A program made the translations under genes and the position numbers. Shown here piece after piece: positions 1-13,345 of a stretch of 64,000 nucleotides of DNA. Under the pieces are notes generated by a model. The model saw only the letters and a list, made by a program, of their open reading frames with translations. It searched no databases and was not told the DNA's origin. Position 1 is the first letter of the stretch. Each line of letters opens with the position of its first letter. The stretch is from Arsenophonus sp046530735. GTDB lineage: Bacteria > Pseudomonadota > Gammaproteobacteria > Enterobacterales > Enterobacteriaceae. The stretch lies in the NCBI GenBank assembly GCA_046530735.1, contig JBHEQV010000010.1:40816-104815 (forward strand), written 5' to 3'.

Positions 1-300
1 TAAATGCATTCTATATGGCAACAAGCTATATTTTATAGATTCTCGTTTTTTTTTGAAAAAAAAATGGGTATATTATTTATCATAAAGAATATATAAAATG
101 AAAAAAAACGATGGTTATTAACCTAAACTTATAATTAATATCTATAAAATTTAGTACATGACTCAATGAATACAGACTCCAATGAAAGTTTTACTTATAA
201 TAACCCAAGGTAAACTACTGCTATCTCATTTTAGTAAAAATGAATAGCGTTCGCTCTTCTCTTAAAGAGCGATTCAATTTTATAAAATCAACAGAGATTA
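1..300. repeat. Repeat family C, end fragment
   Basis: This stretch matches one end of two other segments in the window, at about 29390-29610 and 45980-46270. All three share a core that starts with ATGCATTCTAT or a close variant, followed by an AT-rich stretch that diverges gradually. A short inverted repeat near 251-270 (CGCTCTT / AAGAGCG) corresponds to a similar hairpin near 46214-46235. No reading frame survives. The rest of the element would lie upstream of the window. It behaves like a decayed mobile element end, but I could not assign it to an IS family. Confidence 0.5.
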
Positions 301-3300
301 TTGTTCTTGGCTACCTCTAACTTCTTTACTAAGATCTTTAATGAGCCTATTAAAAAAGATACTGATTTTTAACTATTTTCTAGTACATTTAAACACAGAC
401 TTGATTCATTCTATGAAATAATTATTAAACGTAAATCATAATATTTCCAAATTTTTACTATCTCTTGCAAAACTTTTCTCTTCCACAATAACTGCAATCT
501 ATGCAAAAAGCTTTTTTTTGGTATATAAAAAGAAATATCAAAATGATGATATGTTTTTTGATTCTATATTTAGCTGTATAGCTAACTTAGCCGACTTATT
601 TTTATAGATATTCTTTTAGAAGAATCTAATTATACTTAGAAATAAAGTTTTAAATCGTAATAACTGGAATCGCCAACATATTATAGCTGCTATGAATGTA
701 AAAGAATTTACACTGCGTTAATTATTAATCTAATCTGTTCTGAAACTTGATTTACTGAAATGTCCTTGATGTTCTTGTAAAAATACGAACGCATTATTTC
801 TGAAGCGAATAAGTCTTACTCCTAAAAAACTAGCTAAATTAGCATCCTCATTTTCGCGAAGTAATCTGATCATTCTTGTATCAGCAACTGAGCTAATTGG
901 GATGTTATGGTTACCTAACAGTCTAGGGATTAGGACTAACGCTGAATAAGTAAGAAAATAGCTCTTAATCAATGATAAAACATAAGGATCAAAGTACTAA
1001 AGCTTGCGAGTACTAAATTGATTGCTTGTTACCTTGAAGTACCCAGTGTACTATCTATAAGTGTCTCTTAAATAACTAATCATCAACTGCATCTATTCAT
1101 GATGTCGTCAAACAACACAGCATATTAAAGATCAATATAAAAATCTAATAATTTGGCAAACTAGATATTTATCGTCGTTGCTCGACGTTAGTTTGTAATA
1201 AGTTATCGACCTGACTGATAAACAGCAATAGATTGCCAATGCACATGCATGTAATTGCGCAACATATCCTCACAAATCAGCTAATAATCGCATTATAGCT
1301 ACGAATAAAACATTCTCTTTATTATGAAAAAGGTAAAAAAGCCAATTTACCGAATGCATCATAAAAACGGTACGGATAATCAATTCTAGAAATGCAAGCG
1401 CTATCAACTTAGTAAAATTACACTTAAACGTTGGCTAGCGACTACAAAATCTACCACACAGGATGTTTTCCCGAAGAGTGTCTGATAGTATAGAAATCGT
1501 TAGGTGGGTAAATTGGAATAAATCATCTAATTACATGATTATCTTGCACACTATCAAAAGCTAAACTGGTGTAGTATAAAAAAAGGAATATACAGATTTT
1601 TCACAGACTAGCAACAACGCTATGCGAGATGTGATCCGCTGGTATTAGCAATTTTGCCTTTTATGATACCGTGTTGTATTAGATGCAAAAACTTCATGAA
1701 ATCGTTAACCAGTCTGGTACAGAAGTTGCATAGAACCTAAACAGCTGAAAGCGTTTTATACATCGCCACTGAATTACCTGCTGATTAACTACATCTAGAT
1801 TGAAAGACGGTAACATCATGAAGATGAAAAATCATCAATTCTGACCATGGTCAACTGTTTTCACCGAAAATGTCATCTTGATTATTGATAGAAGCTTCTG
1901 CTACATCACTGGCTTAAGCTTCTTACTTTTCAAGAATGTGATTGCCGTTACTAATATTCTTCGGTATGCATTTCCAACCTATTGGAAGTCTTTTCTCTAC
2001 TACTAGAATAACAGCAGAGACAAAATTAATAATATGATCAAAATAGATATTATCAGTATTTTAATCTACCTGAATATTAAAGATCCGATCGGTATTTCTG
2101 TCAACCCACAAGGGTACAGCATTATCGAACGGATAAATCCGTAATCTTGCTCATCCATCTTGCGCCGTTTTGATGCCTATTTATACGGTACTGGTGCTAA
2201 CCGGGGAAACAGTGCAAGGCTCTTAAAACGACGTTAAACATTCACGAAAATGTCTATCATAAAACTCAGATCAGCAAAAAACACTACGTAATACCCTATT
2301 ACCTCTAGCAGGTTGATTGATGAAATCAAGATCGGGTGGAATAGTATAATACCCGTCTGCACAGTGCATGAACTTTCTAAATGAGACGATCAGAACATTA
2401 CAGTTCAGGTGATTTTTATCACTGTAAGCTGAAAAATGATAAGACCGAACTTAAATGTACCTGATATAGTTTGAACTGAGTGATTTATTTATCCCGTAAA
2501 TCGAACTCAGCATCACCCGTTATAAAATTCGTTTCTTCAACAATTTTGACTATGCCGACAAACAGTGAATTAATACGGCTAAAGATTAGTAATGAGTACT
2601 ACATTTATGAAATAGCAAGATTATTATGCGCTGGATTAACGTTATTTATCTCTGTTAACCAATCTAAGATGCAATAAATATTAGCCTTTTTAATAACGGT
2701 AAATATCACAACCAGCAAAAGTGTATTAAAGAGATTTGTAACTGTGGAGTGAAAAAGTAGCACTCACTGAGGCAGAAAACATCCTGACATTGCAGGATAA
2801 AAAGTAGATGACCTGGGGGATTACTAGCTAATATCATCGGTAAATAGGGAATGCCGCATTGAAAACTGAGATTAAAGAACAGAAAGACTTCAATATGGAA
2901 GCGATATTACATTGAGCTTGTTATTACTGGAAGATTAGAAGATTGACCCACTGTTGTAAAAGAAATCATTTGGGTTAGTTAACTGAATAATACAGCGAAA
3001 GATAAGACTCTTCTCTTTAATTAAGAGAGCAGTTATCATGACTGAAAATCCAGCGATTATTAAGCAGCTGTAAGCATTAATTGATACGAGATCAAGATAT
3101 GAACAGGCGCACAGATTGCCTCCGAAACCAACCAATCGAACGTACTGATTATTCAGCTTTATCAACGGCAGCTATAAACTGAAGCAATCAGCGGGTCAGG
3201 AACTTGTTAACCACTGGTTAACAAGTTATTAGCGAAAAATACCTTGCCATGGCTACTGCAGTTTGTAGAAACAGCTACGATCAGGGAGATATATGAACAA

Positions 3301-6300
3301 TACCCAGTTTGTTTAGTTACAGCAATATATGAACGTGGTTATTGTGCGCAGGGATGGATAAAACCCTTACTTCCCACCAACACTGACAGCATGTCAACAC
3401 CTGGAGATAATATTTTTCTCGCTATACATCCTTTGTCACTAAGTATTTTCTTGAAGTTAGCTATCCAAAGACGCTATATAGTCTTAGCGACCTCCAAAGT
3501 AATAAAAAGCCACATTGCCGCCTATAATTTGCTGACATCTAACTGGTACTCACGGGATAGTGATTATCGTAGTGAGAGTTAACTATTCTAGACATTGATG
3601 TACTGAAGATGCTGCAGGGATTTCAGTATACAACTGAAGTTAGAATGATCCTGATAAATAACCAGAATACTGTTGAAATTGACCAGCTAAACTAAAGGTT
3701 TAGATGAGTTAGCGAAGTTATACTGCCGTATCAGCAGCTCTAATGACTATTAAAAGAAAAAATTCGATGTTAACGCGATTTCAGTTTCCTGGTGAATTAC
3801 AATGGAAAGTGCACTAATGGGTGATTCATCTATTGCTAAAAAACCGGTTTATTTGTAAATATTATCGCGCACCTTTCGCCATACGTGACTGATAGCTAGT
3901 GGCGACTCGCAGACTTAACTTAGCAAAAATACATCAAGGCAGGAACCTTCAGGAAGATGAATACCAAAACTGACCTCTTGCGAAGAATGGAATAAGTATA
4001 GATAGCATACTTTTATTAATAGCGCCGGAGAACCAAGTACTACTCAATGCTCAATAGGTGATAATTTATTTTACTGAAATCAACATACAGCTTGCTTGTG
4101 TCGTTTAACAATCTGCAGCAGCGCCTTTTCTATGTATTGCCGATTAAATACATAAGAGGTCATGATGCACTTATATAATAATACAAATCAATTAATCAGG
4201 AGATTCAATAATAAATAAGCCTTTACGGTCAATGAAGTCCATGCCGTGTGCGACATAGGCATGCAATAACTACCTTAATAACACGATACACCTAATGCCT
4301 ATTGGTTACGTGACTCAGTTTTATATTTCTATCTAGAGCGATATTAGATGCGGTAGATCTCTTGCCGCGACGCAAAAAGATTATTACCTCTAGCAGAGAT
4401 TTGATGTAGATTGATATGGAAAACAGTGTAATTGTGATATAGTTTGTCAAACGTGCTATGGCTTAACCCCCCTTTGGCAGACTTTACAGGAATTGCTATC
4501 AAAATTTTAGCGGATTTTATTAACAACGTTATTACGTGATACCCATAACTCCTCTCATTATTCAAGAAAGGAGAAGCCACAATGAATATAATTAATGTAT
4601 GCATAACATGCGTTATCAGTTATGTATTATTCGCAGTAACATTCATCCCGCAAGGTGTTATTAGCAACACTCGTTTATAAAATTATCTCACCGGCGGTTT
4701 AGACGACAGCGTCCTTCTCTCCCTATTGGATTACTACCATTACCTTGTATTAACAGAGATAACAGAAGAAGGTTCTACGCCAAACTGTATCAGACTATTT
4801 GATTTATTTGGATACGCAGAACTAATACGCTACCACTGTTTCTTCTTAGTGAAGAAACCATGAAGATAAACCATCACCCAGAAAATTGTCCTAACCCATC
4901 ATCAGGACTATTGTATTAATGTGTTATGCATAATAATATCCCGTTTTTGAGATATTAAGTCTATTTGACCTGCTACGCAATAATTGATTAACAGCCTGTT
5001 TATCGAAGGACGGTAACTCTACCTCCAGTAACAACTGGCCGAATTTAAATTTCGCGCCATAAAACATATTCAGAATTTTGTTGATTTATAGGCTACAGAA
5101 TATTCATCAATTACTAGCGACTAAAGGCAAGTTCATCCTGATCAACTTTTATTAATAGTATCGTCTTGTTTATTCACACAGTGTGTAAATATCGTATTTT
5201 TAATGAACATATCCAGGCGATCAAAAATCAAGTCGTAAATTACCAAGTTTTCAGATGCTGTGAATGTAAATTAATGTCATCGTAAAGCATTCCTTTAAAG
5301 TAAATAAACAAAAATAGATTGATATTAAGGAAGTACTGGCGCTATGAGATTTAGGTATTAACTATAAAGAATAGCAAAAAGTAATCAACGCGGTCAGTAA
5401 TTCAATTAAGATCAACAACAGCACCTATCTGTATTTTTATTTACAAAAAGCGAAAAAGCCTATAAACAACTGGTCGATCAATTTTCTAAATTATAATGTA
5501 TTTTTAGTCATTGTTAAATCCAATGCGTGTCAGAACATCTGGCGGCACCTCGGGTATTTCTGCCGAGGACATATTGATGTCAGTGAATTAAAATTTAATT
5601 TATGATGTAATATTAACTTATTGAGATCATAATTAACAGATGTTAAAAACCATTAAAGCTTTTAGGGAACTAATCGGCGCACTGTACCGTTTTCTTTTAC
5701 AAATTAGAATATTCAACAAGTATACCAAAAAAATCGTAATAGACATTGAAATCATGCTCGCTCAACTTTACCTAAACGGATCTGGTAAGAATGATTGACG
5801 ATGAAAAGGCAGGCAAACTAGATGTGTTGTTACAGTGCTTATTGAACAGCTAGCTAGTAACGATAAAAACATAAGGGAATAAAGCATAAACTAAGCAAGC
5901 TTAATTAAACTTATCCATGATGTGGCTTCCTCAAGTTATAACTGGATCAATAAATCTATTGCTCCACCCTAATAAAGATATATGCCGGTAAAACTGATTG
6001 CTTAGATATGACGGTACTGGAGCTGGTCAAAGTTATTACATGTTTTTAGCAAAAAAATTTTAATGTGCGCTAAAATCCAGTTTTACGCAGCGTTAAACTA
6101 ACTTAACCATTGCTAAAATCCTTGCTATCAAGCAATCCCTCTCTTCTACGCCTGAAGTTTCTTAACTCGGATTATGAGGCTGTACGTAATTCTTAGATAA
6201 GTGTTCGTTCTACAATGAAAATAAACGGGGCCTGATGATGTCACCCCCTGACTTGGATCAATCAGGATAACGTTACTGGTCCGTCAATGTACTTGAAAAG

Positions 6301-8854
6301 CCTTAAGTGCTGGCATCTGCACTGCATGCTGGCAATCCTGCTAGGAGTATTTATACCTTAACTGAAAGTTATGTCCGCATTTATTAGAATTACAACACGA
6401 CGCACTATACATCGTAATAATAATCAAATTGACATTAGTACTTGACAGTCCAGGAATTATCATCACCTGGTCTGACGCAATACCTCTCTTTATAAAGTAA
6501 GTATTTTATAATAATATTATCGCCTACCTCATTAAATGAGGTAGGCGATGAAGACATAGTATCAGATTTACTCGCGGCTGGAATACCCGGAGATATATTC
6601 ATTAATTAACTGAATGAATAGCACGTGACAGAAGTGACCTTGTACTCACTGGTCACAATTGCTCGCAGCACTATTTTATATCATCGATAATAAGATCAAT
6701 ATCAGGGTTTTATCTTACCACAGACACGTCGCTTAGTCCGTTAATGCTGGCTACTCTATCAGGATATGACATTGGATGTAACCTTTGTTTACCTATAGGC
6801 ATAGCTTACTGAATACTTAATACGACAATAAAATATTCTACCATTCTCATCTATAGCACACCGATTAAGATCCTGTACAAGGAATACTGCCTCAGCCAGT
6901 ATAGATTTATAAAATAATTCGACCCAATACCACTTTATTTAAAATGCACCTACAACTCGTCCTGTTTAATAACTAATTTACGCTAAACTTATTCGAGCAA
7001 TCAAGTGGCCATAATGGATGGATTATTAACAAAACGTAATCTTCTCCATTCTATAAAATACTTACCCCGTCGCTAGGAATCCTTGAATCAAGATATTGAT
7101 TATACCATATTTGCCAATCCGTTACGTAAAAACTCCTCGCCGTCTCCAACCTCTTCTAACGTTGTCCGTCTGCTATACACTTCTTTCTAGATTGGGAAAT
7201 GGATTCTTTAGCCATATTAGAATAGCATCGGTGTACTCACCGTATACTAAGATATATCGGTAACAACCTCACCGACGATATATTAAAAATATCAACGCGC
7301 ACTATGCAGTCTACTGATAGTAGACATGTGCCAGGATTTCTCCATATGATTAGCCATCAAGGTAACTCATACTGCTATCAAATGGATAGCACCTGATTCT
7401 TACTGCCTTTATTTATAATTTCGGCGATATTCCCATCAACCTCTAATAAGTTTTATCATCGCGTCAATGTTATTGTATCACACTGATTAATCTAGTAAAT
7501 TGATCCATCTTCGATGAATAGGTTGTGCGACATGAACTACCTAAACCTAAGACGACGCCGCCGCGAATAAACTTACTAAAAATATCGCTGAAGCTGTGTC
7601 TACTAGCGTCATTATTCCTCTAATAGTTTGTCCATAATCATCAAGATAGGGGTATAGCGGAACAAAACACCCCGCGCCTACACACTTTTCGTTAAAAGTG
7701 AAAGCGAAAAGTTTAGCAGATGTGATAACGACGAGACCAACACTAAATATAACAGTTATTTCATTATTTGAAGTAAACAGTAACTCATGAAAACAACACC
7801 AGCCCGAAAAAAAACGAAAAGACCAACAACATACGTCATCATGGATAATCATAGTTAATTACGCCGTAATCCTATGCTTGCTTTTATTTTTTTTGATCCA
7901 CGGAGTTGACAGCCACAGGCGCCCCTCTCTATGAGAATACAATGTTAATAGCATATCCGTCTGTACTTCCCTGACTTGTTATTAGTGGCTTTATCTAATT
8001 TCCCGTCTATCTCGTGCCCTGGAACTGTTTGACCTTTCGAGTAAAAGCGTAGATTATTCGCTACAAATGCTGGATGTGGATTAAACAATTTAATACCAAC
8101 AAAACCGCATTGCGATAGGCAAGAACATTACTAATAAATTCAACTATATAATAAGTAAACGATGGAAACAATAACCATGATATCGAACAACGGATAGACA
8201 AAACTCATCCAACACGTTATTGCACGGAATACTTATAATCAATATAGGCAAAATCCGGACATCCAAAGCATACTACTGTCTGATCTTACAAACCAGACGA
8301 AAAACATATCTGTATGGGTTTATAACGTGATAAAAACCATACCACACCCGAGAGTACCCTATCTCGCTGTAAGGAATGGGGGTACACTCAAAGCCGGCAC
8401 GTTGTTTATGTGATTAATTGCGCTCTGTTCCTTTACCTGAACACAAACAGGTCGAACACTTTAACGTCCCCGTATCTTAACGCTAAAACTAGGCTTTTAA
8501 ATAATTACTCCGCATAGATCATGGATATTCCCTAAAAGAATGAAATATCAAATTTCAAAGTAATTTAAAAGAGAGACGTAGCAGATTGCAGGATGATGAC
8601 TCATCAGCTAGAATTACTGGTGAAAAAGCTATTTAGCAAGAGTAACGAATGATTAACGATATTTTTATCTAAGATCAGGCCCTTGGGTAAGTAATAGTAC
8701 CGTTCACTGAGTTTATTATCACGGCGAATTAAATCAATAAGTATTACAGGACTGCCTAACGGTTCCTACAGCCATAAGATATCACACGGTCGGCTAAGTA
8801 AGAATGATTTATTACCATCGTATATTAGTCAATACCTGCTTGAGCTACTACAAA
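301..8854. other. Decayed accessory block, no identifiable gene
   Basis: About 8.5 kb without a convincing gene. Its composition is visibly less AT-rich than the spacers around the housekeeping genes, so it is probably eroded coding DNA rather than true spacer. Short open stretches of 40-110 codons occur on both strands (for example 3244-3582 plus, 7547-7852 minus and 8200-8390 plus). They have no ribosome binding site that I trust and no family motif I recognise, and stops interrupt all longer frames. None of the three IS families seen elsewhere is apparent here. A degraded prophage, a large toxin gene or a secretion locus are all possible, and I cannot choose between them. Confidence 0.5.
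6519..6549. repeat. Perfect 15-bp inverted repeat
   Basis: Two perfect 15-base arms (left arm ATCGCCTACCTCATT) are separated by a single A, giving a very stable hairpin inside the decayed block. There is no T-run directly after it on either strand, so it is not a standard terminator. Survival of a perfect palindrome in a region this mutated is unexpected. It may be a recent feature or the remnant of a terminator or recombination site. Confidence 0.7.
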
Positions 8855-9382
8855 AAAAGATCATGTGTTTTTCACCGAGAATCGGATCAAAGCTTCGTGA
8901 AAATCATCAATAGAGATGCCATAGAAAGTGCTAGCTATAGATATAACAACTCTTCGCATTTTTTTACACGCTTCAGATAAGGCAACAATGATCTGTTGAA
9001 GGATACTCCGTTATCGCTGTGATTTTTATAACCTTAAACACTTTAATTTTAACATCAGGAACACTAGTCTGAATGGGTTTGCTGTGGCAAATAACCGTTA
9101 CAGACGGCGGGATTTTCCGCCCATCTATAAAATAGCATTCAGCATTTTGTTGCAGCATAGCTTCGAGCTCCATCTCAATAGTAATGTCTATCACAAACTA
9201 CCTGGCATTATTAATGATGAGCTTATGTAGAGGGAAATCATAGGTAATATCTGGTTTTTGGATACCTTAGAGTAGACATATTCATGGTAATTATTATCTC
9301 TGTTCTTAAGATAATTTATCAAATAAATCAGCAGAATACGCAATTATATTCGAAACCCTATAGATCAGAAATGATATAACTC
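8855..9382 (-). mobile_element. IS256-family remnant, 5' part
   Basis: Minus-strand N-terminal part of a mutator-type (IS256-family) transposase. The frame at 8973-9194 reads like the family segment that runs from an E-x-E-L-E-x-M-L-Q-Q stretch to the V-P-K-V-R-D motif (here V-F-K-V-I-K). The outer end at about 9382 carries the GAGTTAT-type terminal repeat seen in the other copies. The catalytic two thirds are missing, so this is a truncated dead copy. Confidence 0.75.
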
Positions 9383-10349
9383 AGCAACAATATGATTAAT
9401 CACAGTAAAATATAAGGAGAAATAGAAAAAAGTTTGTAAACTACATATATTAAGCATTTTAATAAAAACTAATAATCATACTAACTTAAATAGTTTTCGA
9501 TCAACTGATTCTCTGAATCAGAGTGATCATTGTTGTAATGTCATCTCTTTTATTCTAAAAGATCCTTTATGATGAAATTCATACTAACGAGTAACGATAA
9601 TGAAAATCTATAATCAAAAATTTGAGTTACTATTAGCCTTAGTATTTAATGAATCATTTACAGTATTTCAGTTCTGCAAAAAGAATTACTGATTATTCCT
9701 GAAAGAAAAGTTTTAGTTGCTTATTTATCATCCAATGCAGCTTTTCCAATGAAAAACTATCCCCCTATTTCTCGTCAAAAATATAATAAGAATAAACCTA
9801 GCTATCCACAATAGCTAAATTTAAAATAATCAAAAACAAGCATATTAGCTTGTACCTTATATTCGTGCAGGCAGTAAATTAATAGAAAATTTACTCCTCT
9901 ACTTCCTTGAATAAGGAAGTAAAAAAATTAAAAGTTTACAGCTATCTTTTGCTACCATCAAAAGATACAAACAGGTATAAAATTAATCAACAATTATTTG
10001 AACGTTATATTATAATAATTAATAATTACTTTTAAAATCAATTCAATTAACAACATGCATCATTTAATCGTAGTATTAAATCGTATTTTATAGCAAGATA
10101 AGCAAATGCAAAATAATAAAACGATAGTAGGTACTATCCGTTATATTTTAATAAAAATAAAGATAATATTATTATTTTTGCTATTAAACTGGTTTATTTT
10201 TTACTAAAAAAAGTTATCTTATCCATTAATGATAAAAAATAAAGTAATTTACTCATAACATCTTTATGTTATTATTATTTTCATAAGCTGAATAATGATA
10301 AATTTCTTTATTTTATTAAATTATAAATATTTTTTAGTTCGAGGAAAAT
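9383..10349. other. AT-rich spacer upstream of tpiA
   Basis: About 970 bp with no gene I can name. A plus-strand frame of about 49 codons near 9665-9815 is open but unrecognised. An 8-bp inverted repeat (ACTTCCTT / AAGGAAGT, loop GAAT) lies at 9901-9920 and is followed by an A-run rather than a T-run. The last 250 bp are very AT-rich and presumably contain the tpiA promoter, which I cannot place confidently. Confidence 0.5.
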
Positions 10350-11117
10350 ATGCGGCATCCATTAGTCATAGGAAACTGGAAACTCAATGGCAGTACAAAA
10401 ATGGTTAAAGAACTGATTAGAAATTTGCGTAACGAATTAAATAGTTTCATTGGCTGCGATGTCGCAATTGCGCCACCAGCGCTTTACTTAGCACAAGCAA
10501 AACAAGCTTTAACTGGCAGCAAGATACTACTTGGCGCGCAAGATGTTGACGTCCATTTATCCGGCGCTTTTACTGGTGATATTTCAGCAGAAATGCTAAA
10601 AGACATTGGTGCAAAATATATTATTATCGGTCATTCTGAACGTAGAACTTATCATCAAGAAAGCGATGAATTTATTGTCAAAAAATTTGCAATCTTAAAA
10701 TCACAAGGATTAACACCAGTCCTTTGTATTGGTGAATCTGAAGAAGAAAATAGCGCAGGGAAAACTGAACAAGCCTGTGTTCGTCAAATCGATGCGGTAT
10801 TAGATAACTTAGGTGTCAACGCATTAGAAAATAGCGTCATTGCTTATGAACCAATTTGGGCAATTGGTACCGGTAAATCAGCCACGCCAGCCCAGGCGCA
10901 AGCAGTACATAAGTTCATTCGTGATCATATTTCCAAACAAGATCCAACTATTGCCAAACAAGTTATTATTCAGTATGGCGGATCAGTCAATACTGATAAT
11001 GCTGCCAAGCTTTTTAGTCAACCCGATATCGATGGTGCATTAGTTGGCGGCGCATCACTTAAAGTCAATGCTTTTTCAGATATTATTAATCTAGCTGCGA
11101 TAAAAAAAGCTAATTAG
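10350..11117 (+). CDS. tpiA: Triosephosphate isomerase
   Basis: Interconverts dihydroxyacetone phosphate and glyceraldehyde 3-phosphate in glycolysis and gluconeogenesis, in the cytoplasm. The product is 255 residues, the normal length. It starts MRHPLVIGNWKLNG with the substrate-binding lysine at position 11. The catalytic His95 lies in IGHSER, the catalytic Glu167 in AYEPIW, and the flexible loop 6 follows in AIGTGK. The C-terminal phosphate-binding GG motifs (QYGGS, LVGGAS) are present. The ATG is preceded by GAGG five bases upstream. The gene is isolated: upstream is spacer and a dead IS256, downstream another dead IS256 copy. In free-living relatives fpr lies near tpiA, but here fpr is about 44 kb away. 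The gene looks fully functional. Confidence 0.98.
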   Translation: MRHPLVIGNWKLNGSTKMVKELIRNLRNELNSFIGCDVAIAPPALYLAQAKQALTGSKILLGAQDVDVHLSGAFTGDISAEMLKDIGAKYIIIGHSERRTYHQESDEFIVKKFAILKSQGLTPVLCIGESEEENSAGKTEQACVRQIDAVLDNLGVNALENSVIAYEPIWAIGTGKSATPAQAQAVHKFIRDHISKQDPTIAKQVIIQYGGSVNTDNAAKLFSQPDIDGALVGGASLKVNAFSDIINLAAIKKAN

Positions 11118-11366
11118 CTTATATTATACTAATAATAACCAAATAATTTAAAGCTAATCAATATTTTTAATCCTTCAATTCTATAAGTTCATCGATAGAA
11201 TCAGATTCTATTATTCATAACTATTAGTTTCAGAAACGCGTAATAAACTCTTCATTAATCCGATAACTTTATAATAAATAAAGGCAATTTATCTTTAAAA
11301 CTGATTACTATAACTTACTATTAAAATCATAATATAGTAAGGATCTATCTCTCTGATAGAAATATT

Positions 11367-12768
11367 AAGTTATACTCAATTCTAGTGCATGAAGTTTCGG
11401 AGATGCTGGCGTATCTTGCTGATTTATTTGATAAATGATTTCATCTACAGAGGGATTATATGCCATAAAAGTATGCCAATATAGATATTTGAAAAATTAA
11501 ATATTATCTCTGATCCTTTACATGAACGAATCCATAATGCTAACAGGTATCTAATAGCACCCGCTGTTGAAGATGAGCTTGAAATCATGCTGTGGATAAC
11601 GTGCTAAACGCTGACTTATCAGAGGACTATGTCGTCATCCGTAACGGTTATTTACTGCAGCCAATCATATTGATTCCTATTGGCAATGTTGAGACTAAAT
11701 TACCTAATATCGGGGATTATAGCAGCAACAGAGTATGTTTCAACAGCTTGCTTATACCTACTTATCTAAGAATGTAAAAAGCGGAGAAGATTTGCTACTA
11801 TTGGGTATCCACAGCGAAATATCTCCATCGTTGATTTTTTAAAAAACTTTAAGGCGGATTTCTTAATAAAAAAGTACATGTGCTCCTATGGAGCACTATT
11901 AACAAACTGAAATAGCAATGCCTTGAAGAACATTATCAATGGTGTCTGCGTGATTTTAGAAATACACACTATGTTTATTTCTTAGCTGAATGGCGTATGC
12001 GCGTCCTGTTAGGGACGCTGATTACCTTTTTGCCTGCCTGAGATCATTATCGTCATCACTACATCGATGATAATAAGCTAGGTTGAGGTAGAAGATGATT
12101 ATTGAGAGTCAGAAACGGGGTATTAGGCTGAACTTTTAAATATGGGCTACGAGCGATGTTCCTTAACCATATTTCCTGAGATTGCTATGGGAGACAGCGC
12201 TTTAGTTTTTAAAATGCAATGATAAAGATATTCCCTGGCACGAATCACTAATATTGTTGTGTATAAAAACAAACAGTTAATCTGCTAGCATTTTACTTTC
12301 TATAGGTATGAAACTAAAAGTTGATGGAGAGCTGCTAGAGCTCTGGCTAGCAAAGAGTTGTGATGATTCTGATAAAGTCCTTGATGTTTATTAGAAATAT
12401 TTTTAGCTAAGGTTACCTCCTTGCAGCGATGAAGAAACTAAAAAAGATTGATGAGAACGACTAAGCATTCTAATGGCTTCCCATCAACGCACTGGGCATC
12501 ATAAGAACGACGAATGCGATTGAAGTCAACTTTTGTAATAGTGAGACTATGAAGCTTACATGCAAAGCCCTGTAGTTTAAAAAATAACTATTTCAATGGT
12601 TTTCGAGCTTTTCCTATCTGCTAAAAAAAATCTGGAAACCGTCTAAGGGAAATTTAAGATGCTGTGAATCTGGTGGTAAATAACGTCTAATTTAAGGATA
12701 AAGAACAGATTTACGAAGCATCAGAATAAAGACAAACTGTCATTATACACCAGATTTATTAATAACTT
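11367..12768 (+). mobile_element. IS256-family element, full length but dead
   Basis: End-to-end copy of about 1.4 kb with imperfect terminal inverted repeats (left AAGTTAT-type end, right end reading ACACCAGATTTATTAATAAC). Conceptual translation follows the mutator-type transposase. The segment at about 11592-11777 gives VVIRNGYL and K-L-P-N-I-G-D, matching the family's VVRNGYL and V-P-K-V-R-D motifs. Near 12545-12600 comes the C-terminal TTxxMVFKL-like segment. Many stops and frameshifts interrupt it. Confidence 0.85.
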
Positions 12769-13345
12769 AATAAACGTTCTTTAGTATCGAAAATAACTTG
12801 CTAATAACACTTAAATATTAAGCCTACGCTTTAATGAAAATCTTATCAAATTAATTCCACTTTATTATTAAATAATTTTGAGGAATGAAAGAAATATTTA
12901 TCAAAATAGAGAAAATACAACTCCCACCTGTATTTCTATTACATCTTATGATATAATAATATATGCAAGAAAGTGTTGCAACTAGACATTTAAAAAATCA
13001 TTTATCCAACCTGGGTATGATGCTATTTAAAAATAAACACTAGTGAAGAATTTAATAAAAAATCCACTCATCGAGAGAATAAATCGTTAAATCTTGTTGA
13101 TATATATCTTTATTTATATGAATAAATTTTTATTCCATTGAATTCATCAGATAGTAACTAATCGTAAATAGAGTTTTCGAGATTATACTGCGAAAATAAT
13201 AATCTATTTATAAAGCATAGTTACATAATCAGCGGTAATAAATATACCTATCATATTAGTTTTATCTCTTTTATCAATTTAGATTTCGCTGATTTGAATC
13301 ATGCGCTATTAAAGCATCTAAGTAATTGATATTGAGTGTTTTATC
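12769..13345. other. Spacer, no gene seen
   Basis: AT-rich stretch between a dead IS256 copy and a dead IS481 copy. The longest open frame is about 26 codons, starting near 12962 on the plus strand, and is not recognisable. I see no RNA gene or clear regulatory signal. Confidence 0.5.

Noticed and set aside
3244..3582. 112-codon plus-strand open frame
   Set aside because: No ribosome binding site, no recognisable motif, and it is isolated in a block where all longer frames are broken; probably a chance frame or a fragment.
7547..7852. 101-codon minus-strand hydrophobic frame
   Set aside because: Odd composition with many Cys, Phe and Ser, no start signal and no family match; the complementary strand looks equally protein-like.
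301..8854. Idea of a large insecticidal toxin or prophage gene
   Set aside because: Some stretches look protein-like, but no diagnostic motif such as a Tc toxin core, tail proteins or integrase could be read.
9901..9920. Inverted repeat as a terminator
   Set aside because: The stem is followed by A rather than T on the plus strand, and no T-run follows on the minus strand.
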